64,000 nt of DNA from an uncultured Methanomassiliicoccus sp. (GCA_905202485.1 CAJKRY010000007.1:30938-94937); one strand, 5' to 3'. Shown: positions 43,357 through 52,332, counted from the stretch's first letter. Numbers and translations: made by a program. The notes: a model not told the origin generated them from the letters alone.

Positions 43357-45453
43357 ATGAAAGCAGCAGGACAAACCAGAGTTAATTATTCTGACAACAA
43401 AGAATCCACTGAACTAACTCTATTCGTAAGAACATCCGATGAAGAGCTCAAAGCGTGGGATAAGTCGAGGATTTATGACGCTTTGATGAGAGAAACTACA
43501 ATCAGCGAGGATGCTGCATTGATCGTATCCCGTGAAGTAGAGAAGATGATCGGAGAGCTCAATATAGAAGTTATAACAGCACCTTTGATCAGGGAGCTTA
43601 CAAATGCTAAGCTCGTTGAATATGGATTATCATCAGTGCGCAAACAGCACACTAGGCTGGGAGTCCCGCTTTACGATGCAAGACAAATTATCATGTGTCC
43701 AAATAAGGAAAATGCCAACGTTCCGCACGGACCCGAAGCTACAAATCTGACTCTTGCTGAAAACATAAAGAAAGAATTCGCCCTTTTAGAAGTATTCACT
43801 CAGGATCTTGCTGATGCACATATGAAAGGTGACATTCACCTTCATGATCTGGGTATGATCGACAGGCCGTATTGTTCCGGACAGTCTATCGAATATGTAA
43901 AGAAATTCGGATTGAATCTGCCGAACGCATTGTCTATAGCTAAACCGGCCAAGCATCCTGAGGTTCTTATAGAACAGATTGTTAAATTCTCAGCAGCTCT
44001 TCAGGGGCACTTCTCCGGAGCCATCGGCTGGGATGCTTTCAACCTCTTTCTGGCGCCGTACCTCGGTGATGTGGATGATGACCGCATGAGGCAGCTGGCA
44101 CAGATATTGATATACGAGTTTGCCCAGCAGGCCGTAGCCAGAGGCGGACAGTCTATATTCTCAGATCTTAACTTATACTGGGAAGTTCCCGACCACTTTG
44201 TCGGCGTCCCGGCAATAGGTCCTGGAGGAAAATTCACCGGCTTGAACTATGAAGATTATATAGAAGATTCTCAGAGATTTGTCAACGCTCTCTTTGATGT
44301 GTATATGGGCGGAGATGCCATGGGCAGACCATTTTTCTTCCCGAAACCGGAAGTTCACATGACTGAGAAATTCTTCAAGACTGACGGCCATGAAGAATTC
44401 TTAGAAAAGATCTCCAGAGTCGCATCTGAAAAAGGAAACACTTATTTTGTGTTTGACAGGGGAAATACTGCTAAAATCTCAGAATGCTGCAGATTGTCAT
44501 TCAAATTAGAACAGAACGATCTGGATGACGCTAAAACACCCTGGAAGATGAGATACTCTGCAATGCAGAATGTTACAATCAACCTGCCGCGTGCAGCCTA
44601 TGAGGCGAATCAGAGCGATTCCAGACTGTTTGAGATACTGACAGACCGCTTAGAAATGGTAGCTAAGGCACACATTCAGAAGAGGGAATTCATCACTCAG
44701 CTGTTCAACATGGGCAAGAACGGCCCGCTGTCGCTGCTGACCATGAATCTTGACGGAGAGTCTTACTACCGTATTCACAAATCTTCATTCTTAGTAGGTA
44801 TGGTGGGACTCAACGAAATGGTGCAGTATCACACCGGGGAAGAAATGCATCAGTCTAAAGACGCTACTATGTTCGGTCTTAAAGTCATAGCACACATGAA
44901 AAAGGAAGCAGAGAGAATCGGAGCTGAGTACGGACTCAAAATGCCTCTCGAACAGACACCTGCAGAATCAACAGCATACCGCTTTGCAAAGCTGGATATG
45001 AAATATTTCCCTCTGCAGTCCCCGACAGTCGTCAGAGGAAATAAGTCAAAAGGCGAAGTCTATTACACAAATTCAACTTACATGAACGTAGGGGCAAAGA
45101 TCTCTGCTATCGACAGGGTAAAGCAGGAAGGGAGGTTCCATCCACTGATTGATGCCGGAGCACTCACTCATGTATGGCTGGGAGAGTCAAAACCGCTGGC
45201 TGAGAGTATTGCTGCTTTCGTCGTCAAGACCTTCCAGAATACGCAGAATGCCCAGATAGCTTTCAGCCCGGAGTTCACATCCTGTCTCAGCTGCGGAAAA
45301 ACTGTCCGCGGGTTGAAACAATCATGTCCGGTATGCGGCTCGCCAGACATTGAGGGAATGACCCGCGTAACGGGATTCTTCTCTAAAACCCGCGGCTGGA
45401 ATAAAGGGAAGATCGGGGAGCTTAACGACAGGACCCGCAACACAATAGGCTGA
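43357..45453 (+). CDS. nrdD: Anaerobic (class III) ribonucleoside-triphosphate reductase
   Basis: 698 residues. An N-terminal helical region with an ATP-cone-like start is followed by the glycyl-radical barrel (KGDIHLHDLGM ~151; GQSIFSDLNLYWEVP ~262). Near the C-terminus a zinc site has CLSCGKT and CPVCGSP, and the radical Gly lies in RVTGFFSKTRGWNKGKIGEL. It reduces NTPs to dNTPs using formate or thiol and needs the radical SAM activase NrdG, which is not next to it. The start ATG follows AGAGGGC. Confidence 0.95.
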   Translation: MKAAGQTRVNYSDNKESTELTLFVRTSDEELKAWDKSRIYDALMRETTISEDAALIVSREVEKMIGELNIEVITAPLIRELTNAKLVEYGLSSVRKQHTRLGVPLYDARQIIMCPNKENANVPHGPEATNLTLAENIKKEFALLEVFTQDLADAHMKGDIHLHDLGMIDRPYCSGQSIEYVKKFGLNLPNALSIAKPAKHPEVLIEQIVKFSAALQGHFSGAIGWDAFNLFLAPYLGDVDDDRMRQLAQILIYEFAQQAVARGGQSIFSDLNLYWEVPDHFVGVPAIGPGGKFTGLNYEDYIEDSQRFVNALFDVYMGGDAMGRPFFFPKPEVHMTEKFFKTDGHEEFLEKISRVASEKGNTYFVFDRGNTAKISECCRLSFKLEQNDLDDAKTPWKMRYSAMQNVTINLPRAAYEANQSDSRLFEILTDRLEMVAKAHIQKREFITQLFNMGKNGPLSLLTMNLDGESYYRIHKSSFLVGMVGLNEMVQYHTGEEMHQSKDATMFGLKVIAHMKKEAERIGAEYGLKMPLEQTPAESTAYRFAKLDMKYFPLQSPTVVRGNKSKGEVYYTNSTYMNVGAKISAIDRVKQEGRFHPLIDAGALTHVWLGESKPLAESIAAFVVKTFQNTQNAQIAFSPEFTSCLSCGKTVRGLKQSCPVCGSPDIEGMTRVTGFFSKTRGWNKGKIGELNDRTRNTIG

Positions 45454-45529
45454 AAGCCTAATCAAACCCCTTCATATTTTTACATTTTAATCGTTTATTT
45501 TTATTCTGTACACTGCAGAAAATAAAATA

Positions 45530-46150
45530 TTGAAAGACGCTGATACAGGAGACGTGCACTTAACGTCCAATAATGAAAAGACAGCAACAATCGGGCTTCT
45601 CGGAATAGCAGTATTTTCAATATGCTGGATATGTGCGATAATCTCAGACGGAACATGGGTTTTCGGGGAAAACATGGTAAGCGATCTCGGCGTCTCTGAT
45701 ACAAACGCACAGTATTTTTTCAATTACGGATGCGCCGCCGCCGGGGTGATCATTTACATTTACGGCATTTTAACTGCACATTTCAACCGCTTGATGTTAG
45801 ACAGGGTAAGTTACGTTCTCATTGCGCTGGCCGGAATGTTCTTAATCGGCGTGGGAACATTTACGGAGGATCTCGGATGGCCTCATAACTTATGTGCATA
45901 TTCTTTATTTATTGCTGTTGCAATCTCTGCAATCATCAGATTAGTCTTAGATTTACTTCATAAAGATGCTGTATCTGCAGCAGTAACTGCGGTTCTGATC
46001 GCCGCGGTGGTTATCATTGCTATTACACAGACATTTCCATTCCTGGAAGCATTTGCAATTATTGTTATTTTAGTCTGGATTGCTTTAGTGTGCTTAAAAA
46101 CGATAATCAAAAATGAAGAGTACGGGACTGCAGAAACGTTGGAGTCCTGA
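45530..46150 (+). CDS. DUF998-type membrane protein
   Basis: 206 residues from TTG 45530, with about six membrane helices. The first helix and loop (GLLGIAVFSICWICAIIS, then FGENMVSDLGVSD) match DUF998 proteins, which keep an NxxSxLG-like loop. The role is unknown. The unusual start codon was chosen because there is no ATG upstream of the first helix; translation may be weak. Confidence 0.65.
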   Translation: MKDADTGDVHLTSNNEKTATIGLLGIAVFSICWICAIISDGTWVFGENMVSDLGVSDTNAQYFFNYGCAAAGVIIYIYGILTAHFNRLMLDRVSYVLIALAGMFLIGVGTFTEDLGWPHNLCAYSLFIAVAISAIIRLVLDLLHKDAVSAAVTAVLIAAVVIIAITQTFPFLEAFAIIVILVWIALVCLKTIIKNEEYGTAETLES

Positions 46151-46163
46151 TTTTTGTCTTACA

Positions 46164-46520
46164 TCACATGCGTCTGCCGCATTTCGGGCAGAACTTGTAA
46201 TCTGAATTATCCAACATTTCTCCGCACCACGGGCAGTATACTTTTTGAGATGTGTTGGATTCATAATTGTTGTCAAATGGATATTTTCTGTTGTCACCAT
46301 CATTGCCGTCTATAACGTCATACAGTGGGAAGCGCTTCTTGCCGACAGCATTGTTGAGATGATAAATTACAATGAATACTCCGGCAAGTATGAATATCAC
46401 GCCAAAGAAACCCGCGCCGCCTGGTGCAGAACTTAAAACGAATATACCGAATATAAGTATCAGCACTGCGAATATGAAAGTTATTCCGGACATTTCTCTG
46501 CTCGGTGCAATTCGTTTCAT
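46164..46520 (-). CDS. Membrane protein with C-terminal zinc ribbon
   Basis: 118 residues: two membrane helices (GITFIFAVLILIFGIFVL; GFFGVIFILAGVFIVIYHL), a polar linker, then a zinc ribbon with CPWCGE and CPKCGRRM at the very end. Such small proteins are common in archaea and have no assigned function. It is convergent with the DUF998 gene, 13 bp apart. Confidence 0.7.
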   Translation of the reverse strand: MKRIAPSREMSGITFIFAVLILIFGIFVLSSAPGGAGFFGVIFILAGVFIVIYHLNNAVGKKRFPLYDVIDGNDGDNRKYPFDNNYESNTSQKVYCPWCGEMLDNSDYKFCPKCGRRM

Positions 46521-46580
46521 CAGCAGTGCATCTATTTTTAGATTAATATTACTTTGGATTTAATTCTGCATACGTGTAAT

Positions 46581-46952
46581 TTACTTGCCTGATGAAGCTT
46601 CTTCTTTCTTGCCGCTGGTGAGCTCAAGGCCGACGATGCCGGCAATGATCAGCATTATAAACAAGACTTGGACAACATTTACTGGATCGCCGAGCAGCAC
46701 TATTCCGGCAATTACAGCTCCGACAGCACCTATGCCGACCCAGACTGCATATGCAGTACCGACGGGAATCCCGCCGTCCATTCCTTTGGACAGAAACACC
46801 AGACTGATGAGGATGAATACGACAGTGACAATCGTATACGGCACGTGTGTAAATCCTTCAGAGAATTTCATTGATACCGCCCAGACGGTCTCAAAGATTC
46901 CTCCGATCGTCAGATATGCCCACGAAAGTTTTTTACTTGGAATGTTTGACAT
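46581..46952 (-). CDS. Small multidrug resistance (SMR) family transporter, subunit 2
   Basis: 123 residues with four membrane helices. The first helix has the essential Glu in GGIFETVWAVSMKFSEGFTH, a pattern like the Gdx/SugE guanidinium exporters, and the third has GTAYAVWVGIGAVGAV. SMR proteins exchange cations for protons as dimers. Its start directly follows the stop of the next SMR gene, so the two probably form a heterodimer. Confidence 0.9.
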   Translation of the reverse strand: MSNIPSKKLSWAYLTIGGIFETVWAVSMKFSEGFTHVPYTIVTVVFILISLVFLSKGMDGGIPVGTAYAVWVGIGAVGAVIAGIVLLGDPVNVVQVLFIMLIIAGIVGLELTSGKKEEASSGK

Positions 46953-47285
46953 TTAAAGCCCCGCCGTCAAATGTATGCCGACAATACCGATGACAATGAA
47001 CAGGATGAACATGATGCGTAGGTAAGTGACAGGCTCTTTGTAAAGAATCATGCCGCCCACCAGCGTTCCGATGGCGCCTATTCCTGTCCAGATCGCATAA
47101 GCCATACCTACAGGAATTTCTTTCATAACCAGAGACAGGAAGAATAAGCTGCCGAACATTGTGACAGCGGTCACCAGCGTCCATTTCAGGTTCTTCAGTT
47201 TATTCGATTTTTCTAACGCTATAACCCAACATGGTTCCAGCAGACCAGCTATAATTAAAAGTATCCATATGAGTATAGCCACCAT
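46953..47285 (-). CDS. Small multidrug resistance (SMR) family transporter, subunit 1
   Basis: 110 residues, four membrane helices. The essential Glu lies in AGLLEPCWVIALEKS, and GMAYAIWTGIGAIGTL is the SMR signature. It starts with a hydrophobic Met-Val-Ala segment typical of the family and is first in the two-gene operon. Paired SMR genes often encode obligate heterodimers. Substrate (guanidinium, amines or drugs) cannot be told from sequence. Confidence 0.9.
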   Translation of the reverse strand: MVAILIWILLIIAGLLEPCWVIALEKSNKLKNLKWTLVTAVTMFGSLFFLSLVMKEIPVGMAYAIWTGIGAIGTLVGGMILYKEPVTYLRIMFILFIVIGIVGIHLTAGL

Positions 47286-47429
47286 ACCGCCAATTAATGT
47301 TTAATATAAAATCTTACTGTTTATTAATGAGATGGAGTGTATGGCTGAGTATCAAATAACGTATATAATGTCATTTAAACGACATGAAGTTCGGCAACGC
47401 AACATGTAATTTACAGAGCAGTATTTGAG

Positions 47430-47848
47430 AACGCGCATGCCGATCAATATTCCTGAGATAAGGAACTAAAAACTCTCGTCGGAGAACAGTCGTATCCCGT
47501 GTGGACAGAACTGCAAGAGATGATTGAAGAAAACTATAATGTGGAGTGCGTCTGGAACAGCGGAGGCAAGATATGGGAATATGAGTGTAAATACCGGCGA
47601 GGAGGAAGACTCTGTGTGCCCTGTACGCAAGAGAAAGCTGTATAGGCTTCATGGTAATTTTCGGGAAGTCTGAAAGAGATAAATTCGAAGCTCACCGCAA
47701 TAATTATTCCGATGAAGTTCTGAGCAGCTATGATGCATCAAAAACATATCATGACGGAAAGTGGATAATGTTTACACCTCATGACACATCAATGTTTGAA
47801 GATTTCATGAATATGCTGAGAATCAAACGGAACCCGAATAAAAAATAA
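47430..47848 (+). pseudogene. DUF3788-like gene broken by a frameshift
   Basis: Up to about 47611 one frame reads DKELKTLVGEQSYPVWTELQ, then WNSGGKIWEYECKYRRGG. From there the next frame reads TLCALYARESCIGFMVIFGK and DGKWIMFTPHDTSMFEDF to the TAA at 47848. Joined, they match the order of blocks in DUF3788 proteins. A one-base change in the GGAGGAAGA stretch near 47605-47612 splits them, and no good start is visible. The last 65 codons alone, from an ATG, could still be translated. Confidence 0.6.
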
Positions 47849-47851
47849 AAC

Positions 47852-47869
47852 CTGCCGCGTAAACGGCAG
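47852..47869. terminator. Bidirectional hairpin between convergent genes
   Basis: CTGCCG (47852-47857), loop CGTAAA, CGGCAG (47864-47869), between the DUF3788 remnant and the ABC permease. A-rich on the left and only weakly T-rich on the right. Confidence 0.5.
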
Positions 47870-48502
47870 TTACAGATCAGTTTTTGAATAGATTTTCAAT
47901 GAGACAAAGTAAGACAGCAGGAGCACCGCAGCAGAGATGATTATAGTCGTGACGACAAGCAGTAGATTGCTTACTTCAGGTAGGTTAATGCCTAAATTCT
48001 CTGCAGCATACACCAAACCTAATATCAGCACGATGGGCAGGAATATGCATATCATCATCAGAATGCGGGCTCTCTCTACTCCAAATTTATAGATTACAGG
48101 CATCACTATGCCAAGCAGGGCAATCGATACGGCTACCATCATAATTCCCATCATCAGGATTTCTTCTACCGATGCCTGGTTTACAATTAAATTATATACA
48201 GCTGTAACAGCCAAGCCGACAACCGCACCTGTGATGCTAAGCAGGAGCAGAAGCTCATATTTGCTTTTCACAATGTCTTTTCTATTTAGAGGCAGTGTAA
48301 GAGCATATTTGTCCCATTTCACAAAGTCATCCATGCTGATAGTGGAGATCACAAGAGATGACATCATGAAGACTGTAACAGCAATAAAAGAAACACCGCC
48401 GGCCTGCGGAATGAAGATGACTCCGAATATGATCATAATCAGCAGTATCGACTTAAAGCTCCCTTTCAGACTGTACAGGTCCTTCTGGATCAAGCCGTGC
48501 AT
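47870..48502 (-). CDS. ABC-2 type transporter permease
   Basis: 210 residues with six membrane helices and the typical start MHGLIQKDLYSLKGSF of small ABC-2 permeases (PF13346-like). DDFVKWDKYALTLPLNRKDIV is the conserved loop after the second helix. It partners the ATPase encoded just upstream (13-bp overlap). The set resembles YtrABC-like clusters induced by cell-envelope stress. Substrate unknown. Confidence 0.85.
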   Translation of the reverse strand: MHGLIQKDLYSLKGSFKSILLIMIIFGVIFIPQAGGVSFIAVTVFMMSSLVISTISMDDFVKWDKYALTLPLNRKDIVKSKYELLLLLSITGAVVGLAVTAVYNLIVNQASVEEILMMGIMMVAVSIALLGIVMPVIYKFGVERARILMMICIFLPIVLILGLVYAAENLGINLPEVSNLLLVVTTIIISAAVLLLSYFVSLKIYSKTDL

Positions 48503-49359
48503 AAGACCTCACCTCTTGCGTAGAACAGCATGATATCTTCGATGTTGACACTGTCAACTATAAAATCCCGGTATTTCGGCATTATTTTTTCTTTATCTTT
48601 TATCAATATTTCATAGCCGAAGTCTTTCTTGATATAGGCAACAATGTCATTTTTGTCAATCTGATCAAACTGGCTGCTTTTGCACTTTAGTATCCCGTAG
48701 CTGTAGATTATTTCATCTTTAGACTTGCTTAAAGCGACTCTGCCGTTGTGAATGAATGTGATGTAATCAGCTATCTTGTCCAGATCACTGGTGATATGAG
48801 ACGAGACCAAAACAGAATGATCTTCATCCTGAATGAACTCCAGAAATATGTCTAAGATCTCATCTCTTGAAACCGGATCTAAACCACTTGTGGACTCGTC
48901 AAGAATCAGAAGCTTTGGCTTGTGGGCCAAGGCAGCGGCTATGCTGAACTTGACTTTCATTCCGCGGGACATTTCTTTTACTGTTTTATTCTCAGACACA
49001 TCGAAGTCCCGAAGATACTTTCTGAACAGTGCGTCGTTCCAGTCGGGATGCAGGCTGCTCATGACCTTGGAAACTTTATCGGCATTCATGTACTGGTGGA
49101 AATTACAGTCATCGAATACCACGCCGATCCGGCTTTTTATCAGTTTCTCATTTGTCTTGTAATCAGTGCCGAATATTGTTACTGATCCCTCATCAATAGA
49201 GATCAATTCAAGAATCGCTTTGATTGTGGTAGTTTTGCCGGCGCCGTTTTCTCCTATGAGGCCCATTATCGAACCGCCCGGCACTGAAAAACTAACGTGA
49301 TCAAGACAGAAGTCATTGTAGTTCTTTGTCAGATTTTTGACTTCCAATATGTTGTCCAT
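48490..49359 (-). CDS. ABC transporter ATP-binding protein
   Basis: 289 residues. Walker A is GENGAGKTTTIK (~37-48), the signature region MSRGMKVKFSIAAAL (~135), and Walker B LLILDEST. The C-terminal ~70 residues are a family-specific extension. It powers the neighbouring permease. Its ATG overlaps the end of the GntR gene by one base. Confidence 0.93.
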   Translation of the reverse strand: MDNILEVKNLTKNYNDFCLDHVSFSVPGGSIMGLIGENGAGKTTTIKAILELISIDEGSVTIFGTDYKTNEKLIKSRIGVVFDDCNFHQYMNADKVSKVMSSLHPDWNDALFRKYLRDFDVSENKTVKEMSRGMKVKFSIAAALAHKPKLLILDESTSGLDPVSRDEILDIFLEFIQDEDHSVLVSSHITSDLDKIADYITFIHNGRVALSKSKDEIIYSYGILKCKSSQFDQIDKNDIVAYIKKDFGYEILIKDKEKIMPKYRDFIVDSVNIEDIMLFYARGEVLCTA

Positions 49360-49736
49360 TATTCTTCCTCCGAATAGAATATAGTCAGAATTTCTATCAA
49401 CTTCTCAAGACTGATCCCATGGGTTCTTCCGATCTCAGCTGCTTCCTGAAGGCGGTTTTCGGCGTTGCGCAGCTGTTCTTCCTGAATGATGTCTTTATTT
49501 TGAACAGCAACGAAACTGCCGCGGCCTGTAATCGTGTCGATGAAGCCGTCTCTCTGAAGGTCTTCATAAGCGCGCTGAGTGGTTATCACGCTGATATGCA
49601 GCGATTTAGCGAGAGCTCTCATAGAAGGAAGCGGATCACCAGGCTGAAGCTCGCCGCTCATGATAGCAGATTTTACCTGCGCAGTAATCTGCTCATAGAT
49701 GGGTTTGCCTGACCGATTGCTGATGATAATATCCAT
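49359..49736 (-). CDS. GntR-family (YtrA-type) transcriptional regulator
   Basis: 125 residues: winged helix (SGKPIYEQITAQVKSAIMSG, then LPSMRALAKSLHISVITTQRAYEDL and GFIDTITGRGSFVAV) and only a short helical tail (~50 residues), the YtrA subfamily layout. It leads the ABC operon and probably represses it. A TATA-like ACTATATATA lies about 20 bp upstream of the ATG. Confidence 0.9.
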   Translation of the reverse strand: MDIIISNRSGKPIYEQITAQVKSAIMSGELQPGDPLPSMRALAKSLHISVITTQRAYEDLQRDGFIDTITGRGSFVAVQNKDIIQEEQLRNAENRLQEAAEIGRTHGISLEKLIEILTIFYSEEE

Positions 49737-49848
49737 CTTCTCCCTGCGTGCTTAATGTACTTGTACTATATATACACTGCAGTACACATAGCCGAAATGT
49801 GATAATCTGCAGCGGAAAGTCTTCTATTCTCTGCGATCATTCAGGATT

Positions 49849-50181
49849 ATGCACATAGGATTCGGGACTGAAGACAACAGCTTCAATGTGGAATTTAAGT
49901 TAGGAGAAAATCTGGACAATATTATTTTTGTAAGCAATGAAGGCATTCCTGAGGAGATTATCGAAAGGCTGCACCAGCTCAGATCTGAAGTGCTTGAGAA
50001 GGCCAGAAATGAAATCATAAGCATGATGTCTTCTGTTTCTGAGACTCTGCATGACGCTGCAGATGTTTTAAGTGAGGATTCTGTGCTTGATGATGAACTA
50101 AACAGCATAGCTGCTGACGCGGCCGCCCTGGCAGAAAAGATCTGTGTGAATCTGGATAAGATATCCGCAGCGGAAAAGTAA
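49849..50181 (+). CDS. Hypothetical acidic protein
   Basis: 110 residues: MHIGFGTEDNSFNVEF, then LGENLDNIIFVSNEGIPEEI, and a long helical region rich in Ala, Glu and Ser (EVLEKARNEIISMMSSVSETL). The second half could form a coiled coil. The opposite strand also has a long frame, but its composition (poly-Ser) marks it as a shadow. No family recognised. Confidence 0.5.
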   Translation: MHIGFGTEDNSFNVEFKLGENLDNIIFVSNEGIPEEIIERLHQLRSEVLEKARNEIISMMSSVSETLHDAADVLSEDSVLDDELNSIAADAAALAEKICVNLDKISAAEK

Positions 50182-50208
50182 TCTTTTTTCAGGATAATTA
50201 TTTAAACT

Positions 50209-50226
50209 ATTTAGGTATACCTAAAT
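50209..50226. promoter_or_regulatory. DtxR/iron-box-like palindrome before the DUF3793 gene
   Basis: ATTTAGGTATACCTAAAT is a perfect 18-bp palindrome, with the TTAGGT/ACCTAA half-sites typical of DtxR/IdeR operators. It ends 4 bp before the ATG and follows a TATA-like TTTAAACT (50201-50208), so a bound repressor would block initiation. The DtxR-FeoA protein at 3998-4657 is a candidate ligand. Confidence 0.65.
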
Positions 50227-50230
50227 TAGG

Positions 50231-50800
50231 ATGGCAGAATCAGAGAGCTATCTTGAGAGATGTTTAGTCAGGCACTGCTCGCCTACATTAGCGAATATCA
50301 AACCGGGCAGTTTATTCACCTGTCCATCTGACGATACACTCTCTTTAGCGGCAAATGTACGTGCTTTAAATTCGATTTTAAACAGAAAAGGCATCTGCCT
50401 CAGGCTTTTGAACATCTCTTCAGGAAGAGCACTTGTATATGTTTACAGGCCGAAAATGCTGCATGATTACATTAAAAAAGAAGAGATCTGTAAGTTTCTC
50501 TGCAGTTCAGGCTATGACTGCGGAGATTTAAAGTCGGTTTTATCAAGCCTGCAGAGAAAAATTGCCGCCGAGGGAGTGCCGCATGAAATCGGGCTGTTTT
50601 TAGGCTACCCTCTGGAAGATGTTAAAGGCTTCATAGAAAACAAGGGCAGAAACTATCTCTGCCGGGGATGCTGGAAAGTCTACTGCGACAAATGCGAGGC
50701 ACAGAGGATGTTTAAAGAGATCAGACTCTGCAGGCAGCTTTATTTGAGTGAGTTTGAAGAAGGCAGAAGCGCAGCAGACTTAGCAGTCTACGCAGATTAA
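50231..50800 (+). CDS. DUF3793 family protein
   Basis: 189 residues. The family blocks are seen: CSPTLANIKPGSLF near the start, GICLRLLNISSGRALVYVYR, then EIGLFLGYPLEDVKGFIENKG and LCRGCWKVYCDKCEAQRMF. The last block has four cysteines (CxxC, CxxC-like). DUF3793 proteins occur mainly in anaerobes and are often found near iron genes; no activity is known. The iron-box-like palindrome directly upstream suggests it is induced under iron limitation. Confidence 0.85.
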   Translation: MAESESYLERCLVRHCSPTLANIKPGSLFTCPSDDTLSLAANVRALNSILNRKGICLRLLNISSGRALVYVYRPKMLHDYIKKEEICKFLCSSGYDCGDLKSVLSSLQRKIAAEGVPHEIGLFLGYPLEDVKGFIENKGRNYLCRGCWKVYCDKCEAQRMFKEIRLCRQLYLSEFEEGRSAADLAVYAD

Positions 50801-50843
50801 TTTCAAAGCAAGCTTTTAACTGCCTTGCGATGATGACTGTTCA

Positions 50844-51512
50844 ATGGATGATTTTAATCTTCTGCTGAAGACCGCCAAAGGCGGAGATGCCGAGGCACAG
50901 TTTCAGGCTGCATATGCGTATGAAACGGGAGACGGTGTGGCTAAAAGTTACAAGAAAGCCCTGCACTGGTATAAGCTGGCAGCAAAACAAAATCACGTCA
51001 AAGCACAGCTCAGCATGGGATACTTTTACCACAGCGGCATGGGCGTCAGCGAAGACTATGAAGAAGCCATTGAGTGGTACAAGCTTGCTGCTGATCAGGG
51101 AGATGCCACAGCGCAGAACAATCTCGGAGTTTTATACAGACTGGGCAGAGGAGCACCTCAGAGTTATGAGGAAGCTGTGAAATGGTTTACCATGGCTGCA
51201 GAACAGGGAAGCATTGACGCTCAAACCAACTTAGGTCTGATGTATGACCGCGGTGAAGGTGTAGAACAGAACTACGAGATTGCCGCTGAGTTATACAGAA
51301 AATCTGCCGAGCAGGGATCTGCAAGAGCTCAGAATAATCTAGCCTTGATGTACGAATTCGGCGAGGGCGTCTCTAAGGATCTTGAAGAAGCTGCACGATT
51401 GTACAAGTTAGCTGCCGATCAGCATTATGCAAGCGCCAAGCTTAACCTTGAAAGGCTCTCCAAAAGTGATGAAGAATTCGATAAATCTGATAAGATTTTG
51501 AGAAGGAAGTAA
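50844..51512 (+). CDS. Sel1-repeat (TPR-like) protein
   Basis: 222 residues made of about five 36-residue Sel1 repeats, each of the form AQ--LG--Y--G-GV---YE-A--WY--AA-QG (for example AQNNLGVLYRLGRGAPQSYE and AQTNLGLMYDRGEGVEQNYE). These form a helical superhelix that binds other proteins. There is no signal peptide or catalytic domain. It precedes the CRISPR-Cas operon, but its base composition is like the genes to the left, so it belongs with them. Confidence 0.9.
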   Translation: MDDFNLLLKTAKGGDAEAQFQAAYAYETGDGVAKSYKKALHWYKLAAKQNHVKAQLSMGYFYHSGMGVSEDYEEAIEWYKLAADQGDATAQNNLGVLYRLGRGAPQSYEEAVKWFTMAAEQGSIDAQTNLGLMYDRGEGVEQNYEIAAELYRKSAEQGSARAQNNLALMYEFGEGVSKDLEEAARLYKLAADQHYASAKLNLERLSKSDEEFDKSDKILRRK

Positions 51513-51540
51513 TAGGGATATAAATTTAGTATTATGTTTA

Positions 51541-51560
51541 TATATCACCTTAGTGATATA
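51541..51560. promoter_or_regulatory. 20-bp dyad upstream of the cas operon
   Basis: TATATCAC-CTTA-GTGATATA, perfect 8-bp arms, 64-83 bp before the cas6 ATG and just upstream of the TATA-like TTGATATAAAG (51567-51577). A candidate operator for a cas repressor. Confidence 0.5.
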
Positions 51561-51584
51561 GTGTGTTGATATAAAGATATTATT

Positions 51585-51606
51585 TGGTACACCATGAGAT
51601 GTACCA
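51585..51606. promoter_or_regulatory. Second dyad at the cas operon start region
   Basis: TGGTACA (51585-51591) and TGTACCA (51600-51606) form perfect 7-bp arms around 8 bases, 17 bp before the cas6 ATG. It may be an operator at the transcription start or an RNA hairpin. Confidence 0.45.
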
Positions 51607-51623
51607 TCCTTTGAGGTAGCCGC

Positions 51624-52328
51624 ATGACTATTGATTTATCATTTGCGTTACATAAGAATAATCTGCCGAAGGATTATAGGCCGCTTATTGTAAGTTATGT
51701 CAAACATGTATTGAGTGAATATTATCCTAAAATTTATCATGATTTATATGGTACAGGCGGAACCATACAAAAATCATTCACATTTTCTATTGCATTACCG
51801 AAAGCAAAGTTTCAGAGCGATAATATAGAATTAGGAAATTCTCGTTTTTGGGTGACTTTTTCATCTTCAAATGATTTTGATACGCTCTTATTATATAATG
51901 CATTTAGAAAAGATATGCAAAATCCGTATCCAATTGCAAATGGAAATTACATGGCACTTCAATATCTGAAGATAAAACCAGTTCCTAAAATCACAGAAAA
52001 TACAATTACTATTCGATTTTTAAGTCCACTGGTTGTAAGAAAACACAATGCAGGTGAAGTAGATAGGTATTATATTTTTGAAGATGATGAATTCAGCGAT
52101 TGTCTCAATACAATAACTGCAAATAGACTTGGAAAAAATGCATATCTTGATGTTGAACCAATATCGCCCAAAAAGACAGTTGTAACGTCATTTGGAGTTA
52201 ATATTAGATCATCCTTAGGAATATATAAAATTACATCAGATCCTGATGTACTCAATGAGTTATTGCTAAGCGGTATGGGCAGCAGGCGTAGTGAAGGTTT
52301 CGGTCATTTTGAGATAGTTTCTCGGTGA
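51624..52328 (+). CDS. cas6: CRISPR pre-crRNA endonuclease Cas6
   Basis: 234 residues with the two-ferredoxin-fold Cas6 layout. The C-terminal glycine-rich loop GMGSRRSEGFGHF (~218-230) is diagnostic. The N-terminal part has YRPLIVSYVKHVLSEYYP and IRFLSPLVVRK. It cuts the repeat RNA to make crRNAs. It is the first gene of the operon. From here to the end the DNA is clearly richer in A+T than the genes before it. Confidence 0.93.
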   Translation: MTIDLSFALHKNNLPKDYRPLIVSYVKHVLSEYYPKIYHDLYGTGGTIQKSFTFSIALPKAKFQSDNIELGNSRFWVTFSSSNDFDTLLLYNAFRKDMQNPYPIANGNYMALQYLKIKPVPKITENTITIRFLSPLVVRKHNAGEVDRYYIFEDDEFSDCLNTITANRLGKNAYLDVEPISPKKTVVTSFGVNIRSSLGIYKITSDPDVLNELLLSGMGSRRSEGFGHFEIVSR

Positions 52329-52332
52329 TATT

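Noticed and set aside
46953..47430. A guanidine (ykkC-type) riboswitch before the SMR pair
   Set aside because: I looked for a structured leader because the SMR proteins resemble Gdx, but the ~140 bp upstream lack a convincing conserved core.
49824..50108. Minus-strand frame starting MLFSSSSSTESS
   Set aside because: Low-complexity serine-rich shadow of the acidic plus-strand gene at 49849-50181.
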